From Gigaspora rosea (lineage: Eukaryota; Glomeromycota; Glomeromycetes; Diversisporales; Gigasporaceae): a stretch of DNA of 64,000 nt. A program made the translations under genes and the position numbers. The notes under the pieces are model-generated. The model was not told the DNA's origin, did no database searches, and saw only the letters and a list, made by a program, of their open reading frames with translations. Below are positions 44,222 through 56,539 of the stretch, in pieces. The number at the start of each line of letters is the position of its first letter. The stretch's first letter is position 1. The stretch spans positions 306,534-370,533 of the forward strand of contig QKWP01000118.1 in the NCBI GenBank assembly GCA_003550325.1, given 5' to 3'.

Positions 44222-44488
44222 AAAAAAAGAATTTTTTTCGTCTTGAATTAGTTTCGGAGATTTTTTAAATTTTTCCTAAATTTTAACCTATTGAGTGTTT
44301 GTACGACAAACAATTCAAACAAATGCAGTAACATATATAAAACACTTCGCTTATTCAAAGTTTAGAAATTGATGAATTGACATAAATTTATATTCAGTCA
44401 ATTAAATCACATTTTTAAGGTTAGAAAAAGTTAAATCTCTATAATCAGCCTGCTTAAATTAAGTCAAGCACAAAGTTCTTATGGACCA
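44222..44488. promoter_or_regulatory. Upstream region of the membrane-protein gene
   Basis: An AT-rich region directly before the minus-strand start. The promoter must lie here or just beyond; no specific motif can be assigned. Confidence 0.25.
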
Positions 44489-44684
44489 TCACCAGCTTTA
44501 CAGTACTTTTCAAATTACTGTGATCAGCAAATTCCGTGTATCACACGGAATCAAAAAAATCTATAAAAAATGCCAATACATGATTGGCTAAAAATTATTT
44601 CTAACCAATCACAAATTTGCAATTTTTCTAGATATATGAAAATCACTTTGATCACAGCAATTTGAAAGCATTGTAAATCGGTGA
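44489..44684. mobile_element. Miniature inverted-repeat element (196 bp)
   Basis: The left arm TTTACAGTACTTTTCAAATT plus ACTGTGATCA faces the complement of TTTACAATGCTTTCAAATTG plus CTGTGATCA. Inner words AATACATGATTGGCTAAAAA and TTCTAACCAATCA also pair. No target duplication is assigned. Confidence 0.6.
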
Positions 44685-45553
44685 ATAACTTATGTTACTA
44701 ATTCAGTAATTTCGATTCAACAACGTGAATTGAAAAATGATATGAAACATTTTACATTTATAATTAACAATTTAGATTAATAGAGTTCACGCGGTTCACG
44801 TGGCCTTAATTAACTTTGGTGATATTATTTTAAATTGGGATATTATAAGTAAGGTTAAACGGTACAAGTTCTTTTAAATTTTAAATCTTTTCAAAGATAG
44901 TATAAAATATGACTATAATCCAGTAATAAACCACAATTCTAACTCAGAACAAAAAATAATCCTACGCCTATATACTTAAGATGAAGTGTTTCTGGGTAAA
45001 TTGAAATTTAGATATTATTTTTAGAGACCGTCAATATAACCAGTATTATATGTGCTAACTATATACAATTAATCTTAAAAATTAAATTCATACCAAAAAA
45101 GTAATCCAAATCCATCTACAGTAAGTGAGGATTACTATTTGTAATAGAATGAAAGGAAATACTTACCGTAATAAGTTTTTAATCTCAACGTAATGACTTG
45201 AGTATTGATAAAAAATTTACACATAAAGGATGGATTTATTAAATCACATCAGTGGTTTTTAAAATTACAATTGCTATATCTCAATTTATTAATACTATTG
45301 TTCTCAGTAAAAACATTCAGCTCCCCAAAAACTTTATACTAACATAAATTTTACTGCAATCATTAATCCCAACCTTTACCTTAACCTATAACAACATTCT
45401 AACCCTGAATTTTATTAGCAAAGCTATTAAAAATATGCACATCAGTGCTATAATTTAGTAATATTGAATATATGAGCGTAAAATAGTATGAGATAGATTA
45501 AAATAATTAAACGACAGCCACTCTAGTGATTCTTATAAATTGAATAGTCGATT
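44685..45553. other. AT-rich spacer, nothing recognised
   Basis: This lies between the promoter side of the membrane-protein gene and the 3' end of the BTB gene. No coding sequence or repeat was recognised. Confidence 0.4.
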
Positions 45554-47105
45554 TTACTGGTTTATTTTTCTTTTAATTTGGAATACTTCATATTCTGTTA
45601 ATGAAAAATAAACATCTGTCTTTCTAATTGCTTTTTCATATGAACTACGAGAACAACGTTGTTTATTTTTATTAAAGTCACAATCCAAATAGATATCGCC
45701 ATATTGACCACCGCCAAAAATTGGACCACGGTTAGAATCATAAAAAATTGCATATTCTGCATCTTTTACACGGCTTAAAGTAGAGGAATTGATATTACCA
45801 TTTTCAATGAAAAAATAAAGTTATCATTGCAACTTACATAACCATCAATTGATTTATCCCATTGAATTGGATTATAACCACCGAGAATTTCATCAGTACC
45901 TTTAACCTTCATAACGATAATAGTTTTTGCTCGCTTATCGCATATTTTCCAGAATGTATCAACAGTAAAACCATCTCTAGTGCCACGAAGAAGTAATTCA
46001 AACTCATATGGGTTATCTATTATAGAATACATTTCATTTTCCTTATCAATCCATGTTGCAATTTCGGCCGCATGTGCCTCACTAATAACAGTTGAAAATG
46101 GTTCCGTTGTACGTGTTGGTAATGTCGATGCTAAAATTATTCGAGGTGGAAGAATTGTTGATGATATTTGACGATTTGGATTTATGGCTCTTTTTATTAT
46201 ATCATTCCAAATGTTTTCATCTAAAATTTGATGATATGGTTGTACATTATCAATAAAATCGTCACCAAAAATTTGAAAATAACGAATATGAGGTAAACAA
46301 TTTTGTAATGTAATTTTTAAAGTAAGAAAGTCTTCATTAGTCCAATTTTCTGGTCCATTTGATGATAGACCTGGATTTGTGCAATTCCCCATTTAATTAT
46401 ATATTTCCAAATTTCTATTTCTTTCATTTGTAAATCATCTCGTTTAATAAGTGATACTAATGCATTTTCTTGAATCGACGTAAAATCTTCAGACTTAAAA
46501 ATTTTATCGGGGTATTTTACCAAAAAATCATTACACCATTCTTGCAAATTTTGAAACTGATTATTTTGAAAGCTTTTTTGATAAATCTGAGTAAAATGTA
46601 ATCGAAGCCAATTAGCTTTGGTTTCAATTAAATAATTTTTCAATATGTTTAGTTAAATCTTCTAGAAGAAACTCTGAAACAATAAGCAAAAGTTCAAAAA
46701 TGAAAGACGTTTCTTGATTTTCTAATAAAATTACTCCTCCATAAATATACCTTTATTAAATTTGTATTACGGTAAAATTAGTTCCTTATATATGCTATGT
46801 TAATGATTAAAAACCAAAAATAACTTACTTAATAATAAATTCAAATTGCTGAATAGAAACATGTTCTAAATTAATAGTTTTAATGTTATTTGTATCTTTA
46901 CTAGTGTTTTCTAATTTATTTCGAAAATAGTGTTTTCTAATTTATTTCGAAAATACAAAGATCTATATCTCAAAACATTTGAATGTGCTCGGAATATCTT
47001 TGTGTTTGGTGATTCGCCAACATTAATGATTACATTAAATTCTTCTTTATCATTAAGAAGTTCAAGGTAATCAATCGAAAGTTTTTCTAAATGTTTTGTT
47101 GTCAT
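45554..47105 (-). pseudogene. BTB-BACK-TLDc (kelch-like-type) protein, broken
   Basis: This family links substrates to Cullin-3 ubiquitin ligases through the BTB domain; TLDc domains are tied to oxidative-stress protection. It is heavily expanded in Glomeromycotina. Read on the minus strand from MTTKHLEKL (47105), the BTB core (FNVIINVGE, IFRAHSNVLRYRS) is followed by a BACK region (WLRLHFTQIY; WKYIIKWGIAQ). A C-terminal TLDc domain follows (FSTVISEAHAAEIATWID, WKICDKRAKTIIVMKVKG, then DAEYAIFYDSNRGPIFGGGQ and YGDIYLDCDF), ending at TAA 45554. A GT-AG intron lies at about 46754-46832. Breaks are a 26-bp tandem duplication (46903-46954), an extra base in an A-run near 46638, and single missing bases near 46372 and 45807. 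Three of four are homopolymer slips, so part could be assembly error; the duplication is not. Confidence 0.85.
46903..46954. repeat. 26-bp tandem duplication inside the BTB domain
   Basis: Two exact adjacent copies of a 26-base unit beginning AGTGTTTTCTAATTTATTTC lie here. Because 26 is not a multiple of three, the frame shifts and stops within the second copy. With one copy removed, the BTB frame reads on without a break. Confidence 0.95.
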
Positions 47106-47288
47106 TTTTTGGTTTAAAGATTTTGTAAGGCGCAAATCAACTAACTACATGTACGTACAGTACATACAGTATTAATATATAAAACGGTCACAATAGGAAG
47201 ACATTGTTATACAAATATCCATATTTACTTTAACCCTCTAATCTATCTTTGTCGGCATGCAGCAGGTCATTTTCCAATAAACTTTATG

Positions 47289-47535
47289 ATTAGGCCACGC
47301 AAAGTTATTTTCATTTTGCATAACATTGTGTTCCAAAATTCCAGTCTGCGGGTCGGATTTTGTTTTTATTTTTATTTTTATTTTTATTTACAGTAATTTA
47401 TGTAAATTAATAAGCTCATGTTCACATATAAGGCAACGCAAAGTTAATTTTCGGTTTGCATATCATGGAATCAGAAAATTTGGGATTTTCTTTTCGGATC
47501 TATCAGGTAATTCCGGAAAATTAAGGTCACATCGG
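47289..47535. mobile_element. Truncated copy of the GCCACGCAAAGTTAATTTTC element
   Basis: It starts TAGGCCACGCAAAGTTATTT and parallels 62689-62905 motif for motif: AATTCCAGTCTGCGGG, then GCAACGCAAAGTTAATTTTC, CATGGAATCAGAAAAT, GGATCTATCAGGTAATT. The right terminus found in the other copy (near 63033) is missing here. Confidence 0.65.
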
Positions 47536-47549
47536 GCGAAACCGATAAA

Positions 47550-47665
47550 GATGGGCGACGAATGACGAAACATTCGTCATTGACGAATGACAAAACCATT
47601 GCGTCAGACAACTTCGAGTTGACGAAATGACGAATGACTAAACTGATGATAAATGATGAATCGCA
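47550..47665. repeat. GACGAATGAC-rich tract
   Basis: About eight copies of GACGAATGA or its complement follow GATGGGCGACGAATGAC. It resembles one subterminal end of a hAT miniature element, but the partner end is not in view. Confidence 0.5.
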
Positions 47666-49199
47666 TGATAATCATAAATTTCATAAGTAATCTATAGCAT
47701 TTGTGTGTAATAAATGTTTAAAATGCGAGTTTTCTTTAGGAATCATGTGAAATTAATTTTTTTGTTCGTTGCCCAATTCTATTATTTTTTTACACAGTTA
47801 TCCGATATTACCCGATGATTTTGTTGAAGGCGGACTCAGGATCCGTGTGAGCAAAAGATAATAATTCAATTCACAACAAACAGCCAAACAATAAAACCAA
47901 TAAACAGAGGCGTATCGATTTGGCAAGGTAAGGCTTTATTGGGCTTATGTTTAAATGGTTTTGATTGTATTATCAAAAAGGTAAACATCTGATTTTTAAT
48001 AGTTTCGAACACACTTCACAAAGGGACAAATTCCAAGAAACAAAAAGAAAAGAATTGAAAAAAAACATCATGCCATCTCTTCCACCTTTTCAATTAATTG
48101 CCAACTTTAGCTACTTTCCATTATAGAAGTATGCAGTCAATTTTACTTCCTTTGATTTTCATTGTGAAATTAGGGCATGGCCTCATGCTATACCCAATTT
48201 TGTCTATTCTTATTAAAATCCTGACTTCAATAATTTCCTTTTTATAGCATTTTTCTATTATTAGGACTAATTTGCTAAGCAAAGGTGCATATTTCTTTGA
48301 TTATTCCCTTGTTCATTTCTATCATCAAATTAATCTAGGTCCATCACAGTCTTGATCTGATTTCTTTTTTCTTGCTGATTTCTTTATGATTGCAGGCAAA
48401 GTATTTACCCAAATTGAGGCTTAGTTTATGGGGCTTGAATATGGAACCATGGGAACCTTGTATGGGATCAAGTGCAGGAAGAAAAAATATATATATAGGA
48501 ATAAAAAATGTGCCTAAATCAGCACAGTCAATGAATCACATGTATTACAGAATTTTGTCCACTGCTAATAATTCTCTCTACCTTAATTTTTCATGTTCCA
48601 TAAAAAATACCTACACAATTCTATTTTTCTTTTTATCTATTTTTCTTGACTAAACTAAAGAAAAGCAAACTTACTAAAAACAAATTAAAAAAACAAATTT
48701 TAAAGAAAGAAAAAAGAAAGAAAAAACCTGTTGGTTCAACTTTGAACTAATATAACAAATAAAAAACTAACTAATCCTTATAAAAAAAATTGTGCTCACA
48801 TTTTTACATAAAGGGTTCTTTTATATGCTCCTTAACCCCACATACAACTGTCATGACTGACTTTTTTTTTTATTCCTTAATTTGCTTTTTCCCTCATTTA
48901 TAATACTGCTTAAGCAAACTCAAATTGAAGCCTGTGAAATAACCTTTCCTTCAAATGTTTTTAGATAACTTATTATGGATATAGTATGGGCTTTACACTT
49001 GAGATAAACTTTTCACTCTGGGAGTATCTTTTTTAGTCTTTTTCTAAAAAAAACTGTGTTTCCAATTTCAAACCTGGGCCTGATACAATACTAGTATCTT
49101 TATTTTTTTTTACTTTTGATGAATATTCATTATTACTTGGTTTCTAATTATTGGCACTTTATTTATTAATTTGTAGATCCTTTGTATTATTGTTTCTTT
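47666..49199. other. No gene recognised; possibly 3' part of the Gypsy relic
   Basis: AT-rich sequence with pyrimidine-rich runs. The open frame at 48390-48653 follows a plausible acceptor but resembles nothing known. The stretch lies downstream of the Gypsy integrase relic in its own direction and may hold its eroded C-terminus or LTR. No LTR pair was found. Confidence 0.3.
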
Positions 49200-51960
49200 C
49201 AATAATTTGCTACTTTGGTTTGGGTGAATTGGTTGCCATATACAAGAAAAAATGAGAATATTTTAGTGCAGAATTTTAGGTAGTACAATAGGTAAAGAGG
49301 ATGGAAGTGAGAAATAAATCCCATTCTACTATATTTTAGACTAACTTTATTAATACTTCACACATTGTCCAATTGAAGCATTCAACAAAACCACTGGTAC
49401 AGAGATGATACAGAATCAAAAAATGTTGTTTTATTTTTAACTTTTTAAGCAGCAGCCTAATAAAATCATTTCAAAAATAGGTACCAATGTAAACAGAATT
49501 CAGTCAGAGCATCTGTATTTCTATAGTACATACTTCAGATCAATGAATTATTTAATTCATTGCAACTAGAATATATTGGTTCAATCAGGGAATGCAGAAC
49601 AAGGGGCCAACAAAGTTTAACCTAATTCAGAAACAAGAGGTAAAAACTGGAATAGGATGCAAGAGGCCATGCAAATAAAGTTGAGTTCACTTTTGGCAAA
49701 TCCTTACATGTTTGTATGTACTTCCTTATATTCTAATAAATTGTAACTATAAATATGTACTACAGATCCTTTCAAATATTATATCTTTATTAAATTGCTC
49801 TTAAAGCAGATACATGTGAACTAGAAACAAAATTGGCACAACTTTGTGGGGTTGAAAAACTCTTGACAGATTTTTTTTTCAGTTTCTCTTATACACAAAA
49901 TCTTTTTTAATATTATAAACCTATACTTTTTGATTAATTTCTTCTTTTGTTCTTCACTAAAAGTTATTAGTAGTTGCTAGATTTCAAGGTATTGTTTTAA
50001 GGGACTATAATTTATGATATCAAGAAAAATATTAATAAGTTTTTATTTGTTCATTTATCTATATATATATATCAGTATATAGATATATATCAAGTTTAAA
50101 CTTTTAATTCTCATTTTTTCTTTCTTGAATATTTTTGTAGGACAGAGCAAAAATAAAAAGAACAATAAAAATTAGGTTATTTATGTATGGTATAGTTAAT
50201 GCTAGAACACTGGCAATCTAAACTCGATTTCTAAAGATTTTTGACCAGATTTAATTTTTTTATTTTTTTATTTTAGTAGTGGGTGGGTTTAGAGTCTTTT
50301 ATGGGTGGTTCAGGTATTAAAATAATATATTTGTATTATTATAGGTCTTTTTATAATAGTGTACAATGCTAAAATTGTAGAGTTGCTTTTGAAGCATCTA
50401 TATGGCTCAACAACTAGTTAGAGATAAGATTTGCAGCTACTTTAATATAGCATAATTTGTTAACTATGAATGGGTCAAGACCAAAAAAATGCTTGAAATG
50501 TTCTATAGCCCACAAAACAGCCAATCATTTAAGTTTAGTGATAGTATAATTTTTTCAAGCTTTATTAATCTATAACTTGTATAGGATATAGTATATACTT
50601 GCTTTTGATTGTCTTTTTGGTCCAAAACAGCACCTAGGCTAAACTCAAAGCATCCATATGCTCAATGAAAGTTTTATCAAGTTGGAGTAGTGAAGAACAG
50701 GTGCATTAATTAGCAATTATTTAAAATTTTTAAAGAAATTTTATATTTATTTGATACTCAAATTTTATATTCTTTTTAGCAGATTATGGAAAGGACAAGC
50801 AATCAAGTCAAAATTTGGAATGAACTTTCTATAATAGAAAGCCAATCCTATAAATCCACAAAGCTAATATATATTTATAAAGGCGGAGAAATTTTGATTT
50901 TGTTGAGTTTTTCTTCATCAGAGCAGATACTGTCATGTCTGATCACATAATCTAAAAACTGTAGTTGCAGTCTTAAAAATAAATATTTATCAATATTTAA
51001 TTTAAGATACATGTCTTTTAATTTTTCAAAAATGATAAACAAGTAGCACAAGTGCTCAAAAAAGAAAATAGAATAAACTAAGATATTAGAGAGGTATACC
51101 ACAATGAACTTTTTGATAATATTTGACAATATACAATTTATTAGGTGCTAGAATATTGCAAGCACATTACAGAGGTCAAACGGTATTACTAAAAATTTGT
51201 AAATTCTGAAAGTTGTGGCAAACACATTTTTTCTTAGTTACTATTCTTTATTCTAACTTGCTAGTAACCTGATATGAGGTCCAAAAAGAAAACTACAAGG
51301 CCCAACTGAATATATCAGCTAATTGTTAATATAGAGCAACAAAAAAGCATTCTTTTTTGTAACTAAATTTAATTTCTAATAATCTATACACATTCTTAAT
51401 TTTCTATTTTTTTAGTACAACTACAGTCAGAGAGGCCCAAGAGCTTTCGATTCTCATATTAATCCTTTTTTTTAAATTATTCAATTTCTTTTCAGATAAA
51501 TTTTTATGCAGATAGAGCAGCATAGTACTGGAATTGTTTTATTTGGCAGTAGTTCTGGTATTGATTTCATAATTATTACATTTGTATATTCAAGATTAGT
51601 CATACTGCTAGCAAAAATGTTTTTTCTTATTTAGTATACTAAATGCTATTTTATTTTTTTCAGGGCCTGGGAGAGCTTCAACAAGGTTTTTATTTAACTT
51701 TTGGTCCAACAATTCCTTTTTAGAATCAAATTCTTAAGTTAGAAGTTCTTTTAGATTAGTGAGATATAAGCTTCCAATAGATCCTTTATGAGTTTTTATA
51801 CAATACATAATTAGAAGCTTGTTTAGCAAAATATTCTTTGGCTTTATTCAAGATTTCAATTTTGTATTCGAATTTATCAAAAGTATCATTGCTTTTAAAA
51901 TGATCATCAACAGGTTCAACTAGAGGTCCTCTGTTGGTGAAAATTGGGACTTTACTAGTC
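49200..51960 (-). pseudogene. Ty3/Gypsy retrotransposon pol relic
   Basis: On the minus strand the order is that of Gypsy pol. An N-terminal pol fragment (EYFAKQASNYVLYK, about 51840) comes first, then SSWASLTVVV (about 51440). RT follows: FRIYKFLVIPFDLCNV (about 51200) and VVYLSNILVYS (about 51100), where the catalytic YLDD has become YLSN. Next come NAPVLHY and a tether/RNase H segment with LAVLWAIEHFKHFFGLDPF (about 50490), and an integrase relic with GFVECFNWTMCEVLIKL and EWDLFLTSILF (about 49330). Frames shift and stop throughout. It is inactive and old. gag and LTRs were not identified. Confidence 0.75.
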
Positions 51961-52021
51961 TTTACTGCATAGATAATATATAGCTTTTTTCAAAAAAAGT
52001 AACTGAGCATGTGCTTTGGCA

Positions 52022-52181
52022 GGACCCCAAAATATACATATATAGGTTAGGTTTATTATAAAATTACTAAAAATTGAAAAATCTGCAAAAACTTTAAAAA
52101 TAAGCAAAATATTACTATAAATAGAAAAGATTTGCATAAAAACCAATCTAATATCTGATTTAACTATGATATTTTGGGTCC
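52022..52181. mobile_element. Short copy of the GGACCC / GGGTCC inverted-end family
   Basis: The left end GGACCCCAAAATATACATAT with ATAGG resembles the left end of 56100-58407. The right end is ATATTTTGGGTCC. The flanks do not show a clear duplication. Confidence 0.5.
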
Positions 52182-52213
52182 TCCTTAGACAAACCAATCC
52201 ATTTTGAGTAATA

Positions 52214-52625
52214 TAGTTCGCGACATCTAAAGACTAAAATGCTAATTTGCAACAAATTTGGCCCATTTTAAAAAAAATACATAATGAATTTTGATGTTTT
52301 ATTGATTCCTTGTATTTTGATTAGTTAAAATTTTTTTAGTAGCTAAAATTTTATTAATTAACAAATTTTTTAAAAATTAGCCAATAAACAATGACCAAAA
52401 CATGTGACTTGTCCCATTTTTGTTAATTTTTAATATATCATATAAAAATTGTACATATTCAAATGGTATAAATCAATAATATATAATAATTATTTTCAAA
52501 ATAAAGCTGCTAAGTTGTAGCAAATTAGCTTGGCTACAATTTAGCAGCTTCTTTTTTTTATATCTTTTCTGTATCATGAGCTATTAAATTTTGAAATTAT
52601 TTTAGTCTTTAGATGTCGTGCACTG
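52214..52625. mobile_element. Tc1/mariner-like miniature element
   Basis: The ends are TAGTTCGCGACATCTAAAG and the complement of CAGTGCACGACATCTAAAG. Both continue ACTAAAAT. TA lies at 52212-52213 and 52626-52627. A second inner inverted pair (GCTGCTAAGTTGTAGC / GCTACAATTTAGCAGC, about 52505-52551) forms a hairpin. Confidence 0.7.
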
Positions 52626-52920
52626 TAGCAAATTGTTTGTGAATTCAAAAATCTGTATTATAGTAGGAATCATTATATTCCAAATACAGTCAAAGAAAAT
52701 ATACACCTGTTTATATATGAGTGCTAATTATTAAAAACTACAATAAAGAAATCAGATTTCAATCCTGCACACTGATTGTCTTTTATTCATAATTTGATTG
52801 GATAGCTATGACACATGTACTTATGTCATTTTGTTGTAATCTGTACACCTAAAACAAATTTGACTATAATGTGTGAGAAAACTTATTTTTTTATATGATT
52901 CATTGTTAATAGTGATAACA

Positions 52921-53455
52921 GGCTAAGCTTACGTTTAAATATTATTATTTGGTCAACTTTGGAAAACATGACCATAGTGTGGGAAACATATTTTTACATA
53001 CGGTTAATGATGACGATAGAGTTAAACTTACCAATTTTATCTATCTACATATAATTATTATTTAATTGGGGTTGTTTTTATTGGCTGTATCCAAAAACAT
53101 AATCAAATTGTGGAAAAATTTTTAGTAACTTATGACAATTCCTATTTAGAACTGTAATTATTGTAATTAATTTATAATTTGATTTTTAATTTACTGTAAA
53201 CTTTATTAGGCCTCAGCTTACGTTTAAATATTATTATTTGGTCAACTTCAGAAAGTGTGACCATTGTGTGAGAAAAACTTATTTTACATATAGTTAATAA
53301 TGACGACAGAGTTAAACTTACAAATTTTATCTATCTACATATAATTATTATTTAATTGGGGTTGTTTTTATAGGTCACATTCAAAAATGTGATCAAATTG
53401 TGGGAAAATTTTTAGTCACTTATGATGATTCCTATTTAAAACTGTAATTATTGTT
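52921..53455. repeat. Tandem duplication, about 245-bp unit
   Basis: 52921-53166 and 53212-53455 match closely throughout, including GCTTACGTTTAAATATTATT, ATCTATCTACATATAATTAT and TTTAATTGGGGTTGTTTTTA. A partial third copy is suggested at about 52860-52920 (TGTGTGAGAAAACTTATTTT). It directly precedes the satellite-like array. Confidence 0.85.
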
Positions 53456-53489
53456 AATTTATAATAATTTTATAAAGAACAAATTATTA

Positions 53490-55800
53490 GAGCGAGTATA
53501 GAGTTCACTTTTGCAACACAAAGTTGATTTTTCGTTTTTATATTGCATTGAACCTGTTAGTTGGTCAGTATTTATTTTTTTTATTTTTTTTTAATTTAAT
53601 TTAATGCAAACTTAATTGGCCTTATGAAGTTAATTTTTCATTTGCATTACATGGGATCTGAAAACTTCAGTCAGTTGGCCTGTTTTTTTTTTAATTTACT
53701 GTAGTATTCATATCTAAATTAGGCTACACAAAGGTGATTTTTCGTTTTGCATTACATGGAATTTGAAAACTTGGTTTTTTAAATGTACTGTAATGTTCAC
53801 ATCTAATATTAGAGCACATGAAGTTGATTTTTTGTTTTGTATTAATGAGATCTGAAAACTTCGGTCAGTTGGTCGCTTTTTATTAATTTACTGTAATATT
53901 CATATCTAATTTTAACTCACAATGAAATTGATTTTTCAGTTTGGATTACATGGGGTCTTTTAGTCTTTTTTTTATTTTACTGTAAACTAATATTAGGCTT
54001 AGGCCTCATGAAATTAATTTTTCTTTTGCATTACATGGGATCTGAAAACTTCAGTCAGTTGGACCATTTTTTTTAATTTTAGACCACAACGAAATTGATT
54101 TTTCATTTTGTATTACATGGGATCAGCCAGTTAGTCAGTTTTTTTTGTTTTTATTTTACTATAAACTAATATTAGGCTTAGACTTCACGAAGTTAATTTT
54201 TTGTTTGTATTACATAGGATCTAAAAACTTCAGTCATTTGGTCTGTCTTTTTTTATTTTTTTTTAATTTTAGACTACAATGAAATTGATTTTTTGTTTTG
54301 TATTACATAGGATCGGTCAGTCAGTCAGTTTTTTTTTATTTATTTTTTATTTTACTGTAAACTAATATTAAGCTTAGGCTTCACAATATTAATTTTTTGT
54401 TTGTATTACATGAGATCTGAAAACTTTGGTTAGTTAAGTTGGTTCATTTTTTTCAATTTACTGTAATGTTTACATCTAATTTTAGACCACAATGAAATTT
54501 ATTCTTCATTTTGCATTAAAAACATGGCATCGGTCAGTCAGTCACTCTTTTTTTTATTTTTTTTATTTATTTTTTATTTTACTATAAACTAATATTGGGC
54601 TTAGGCCTCATGAAGATAATTTTTATTTTTCGTTTGCATTACATAGGATCTGAAAACTTTGGTCAGTTGGTCTGTTTTTTTTTTTTTACTATAGTGTCAC
54701 ATCTAATATTAGGCCGCACAAAGTTGATTTTTTATTTTGCATTACATGGGATCTGAAAACTTCAGTCAGTCAGTCAGTTCTTTTGTTGTTATTTATTTAT
54801 TTATTTTACTGTAAACTAGAGGAAGGGGTGTTAAAATAAAATGAACATATAAAAAAACATATAATAAATGAACAAAGGTGGTCAATTTTATTGGTTGATA
54901 TAAATCAGATGTTTGGCGAGAGTTATCTAGCATTTTGATTAGCTATTTGTTTTCGGGTAAGATGGTAAAAGACTTCAGCTGAAGAGGGAGGTGATATTAA
55001 CTGAAAAATTAACTTCAAACAGCCTAAATTAATAGAGTATCACACGAAGTTGATTTTTTGTTACAGGGTATCAAAAAACTTTAGTCACTTGGTCAGATTT
55101 TTTTTTAAATTTACTATAAACTAATATTAGCCCACACAAAGTTGATTTTTTGTGTTGCATTATATAGAATTTGATAACTTTAATTAGTCAGATTTTTTAT
55201 TTTTTTTTCATTTTAACTTACTGTAATGTTCACATCTAATATTAAGCTATGAAGTTGATTTTTCATTTTGCATTACATGGGATCTGAAAGCTTCAGTCAA
55301 TTGGGCAAATTTTTTTTTTTAATTTACTGTAAAATTAATAGAATTATGTTTGCATCTAAAATTAGACCATGCAAAGTTGATTTTACATTTTGCATCACAT
55401 GAATTTGAAAACATCAGTCAGTTAAACATTATTTTTTTCATTTTGTATTACATGGCTTTGTAAACTTTGATCAATGTTCGCATTTTTTTTAATTTTTTTT
55501 TCGCTTAAAAGTAAAAATCGCGATAACTTTGATACTAACTTAAGATTAACCACTGTATGTACTGCATTGAGAAATAGGTTCACATCTAATACTAGACAAC
55601 GCGAAGTTGATTTTTCATTTTGCGTTACATGAATTTGAAAACTTCGGTCAATCGATCAGTTTTTTTTTGTTTTTTTTTAAATATGCTATAAATTAATAGA
55701 ATAGTGTTTGCATCTAAATTAGGCCATGAAAAAGTTGTTTTTTCATTTTGCATTACATGGACTTTGAAAACTTGGATCAAATGTTCGCATTTTTTTTAAT
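53490..55800 (+). repeat. Satellite-like array of GAAGTTGATTTTTCGTTTTG units
   Basis: About 19 units occur, at about 53514, 53621, 53722, 53813, 53915, 54000, 54081, 54179, 54272, 54370, 54483, 54600, 54712, 55030, 55131, 55243, 55363, 55595 and 55721. Each has a GGCCNCAYGAAGTTRATTTT-like start, TTTTGCATTACATGG, ATCTGAAAACTTCAGTCAGT and a T-run. Between 54000 and 54712 two unit types alternate (AGGCCTCATGAAG and AGACCACAATGAAATTG), a dimer of about 190-200 bp. A miniature element interrupts the array at 54830-55024. Relatives occur singly near 1508, 7987, 47289, 62689 and 62802, so the array probably arose from a transposon end. Confidence 0.85.
54830..55024 (-). mobile_element. GGCCGTTTGAAGTTAA miniature element inserted in the array
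   Basis: Its complement parallels 24708-24949: GGCTGTTTGAAGTTAATTTT, CAGTTAATATCACCTCC, CAGCTGAAGTC, AACAAATAGCTAATCAAAA, then ATATGTTCATTTTATTTTA and CACCCC. The far end is truncated or diverged. It is in opposite orientation to the 24.7-kb copy. Confidence 0.75.
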
Positions 55801-56099
55801 TTTTTTTATGCTTAATAAAAGTAAAAATCACGATAACAACTACTTATACACCGCATTAGGAAATAAGTTGTTGCAGAATTCTATACATAATTTAAAAAAT
55901 AACTAATAAGATGGGTAGCGCAAAGCGCCATTCATCAAACTAGTATATAATAATAAAAATATATAAATTTACATAAAATTTTAGTTAAATTTGATTACAA
56001 CTGCAAAAAGTTTTATTAGTAGCACATTTTTAATTTCTATATATATATCGTTGTATTGTACTAATAAAATTATATGATAAATGATCTATATACATACTA
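55801..56099. other. AT-rich spacer
   Basis: Nothing was recognised beyond an ATATATAT tract near 56038. Confidence 0.4.
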
Positions 56100-56539
56100 G
56101 GACCCGAAATATACATAGATAGGTAAGGTGACTTTGAAATTTTTTATTAATTGCTTTACGCATGACTTTTTTATAAAATTAGTATGCAAAATTTATATCT
56201 TACAATAAAAAAATTAAAAAAATACGCAAAATAAAATTCTAGCCTTGATTATAGTATAAAATTTTATATAAGCTATAGCAATATATAAAATTATAAAAAA
56301 ATTCTCGCATATATACTTGCGCATTAAGATTCAAATACATCGAAAAAGTTTTTTAATCAGCTTTATGCAGATTTTTAAAATTGCTGCGAAGATTTTTAAA
56401 ATATAAATTTTGTGCATAACTTGGTTAATTAGATTTTTATATAATATATATCATAAACATGCAATTTTTATTGGTCAATTATAAAAATTTACAAAAATAA
56501 TATATTTTTATTAAAATAAAAAACTACAAAAACATATTA

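Noticed and set aside
48390..48653. 87-residue frame after an acceptor-like GCAG
   Set aside because: No recognisable domain and no upstream exon; likely chance.
53490..55800. CRISPR array
   Set aside because: Units are diverged, lack fixed short repeats with unique spacers, and the genome is eukaryotic.
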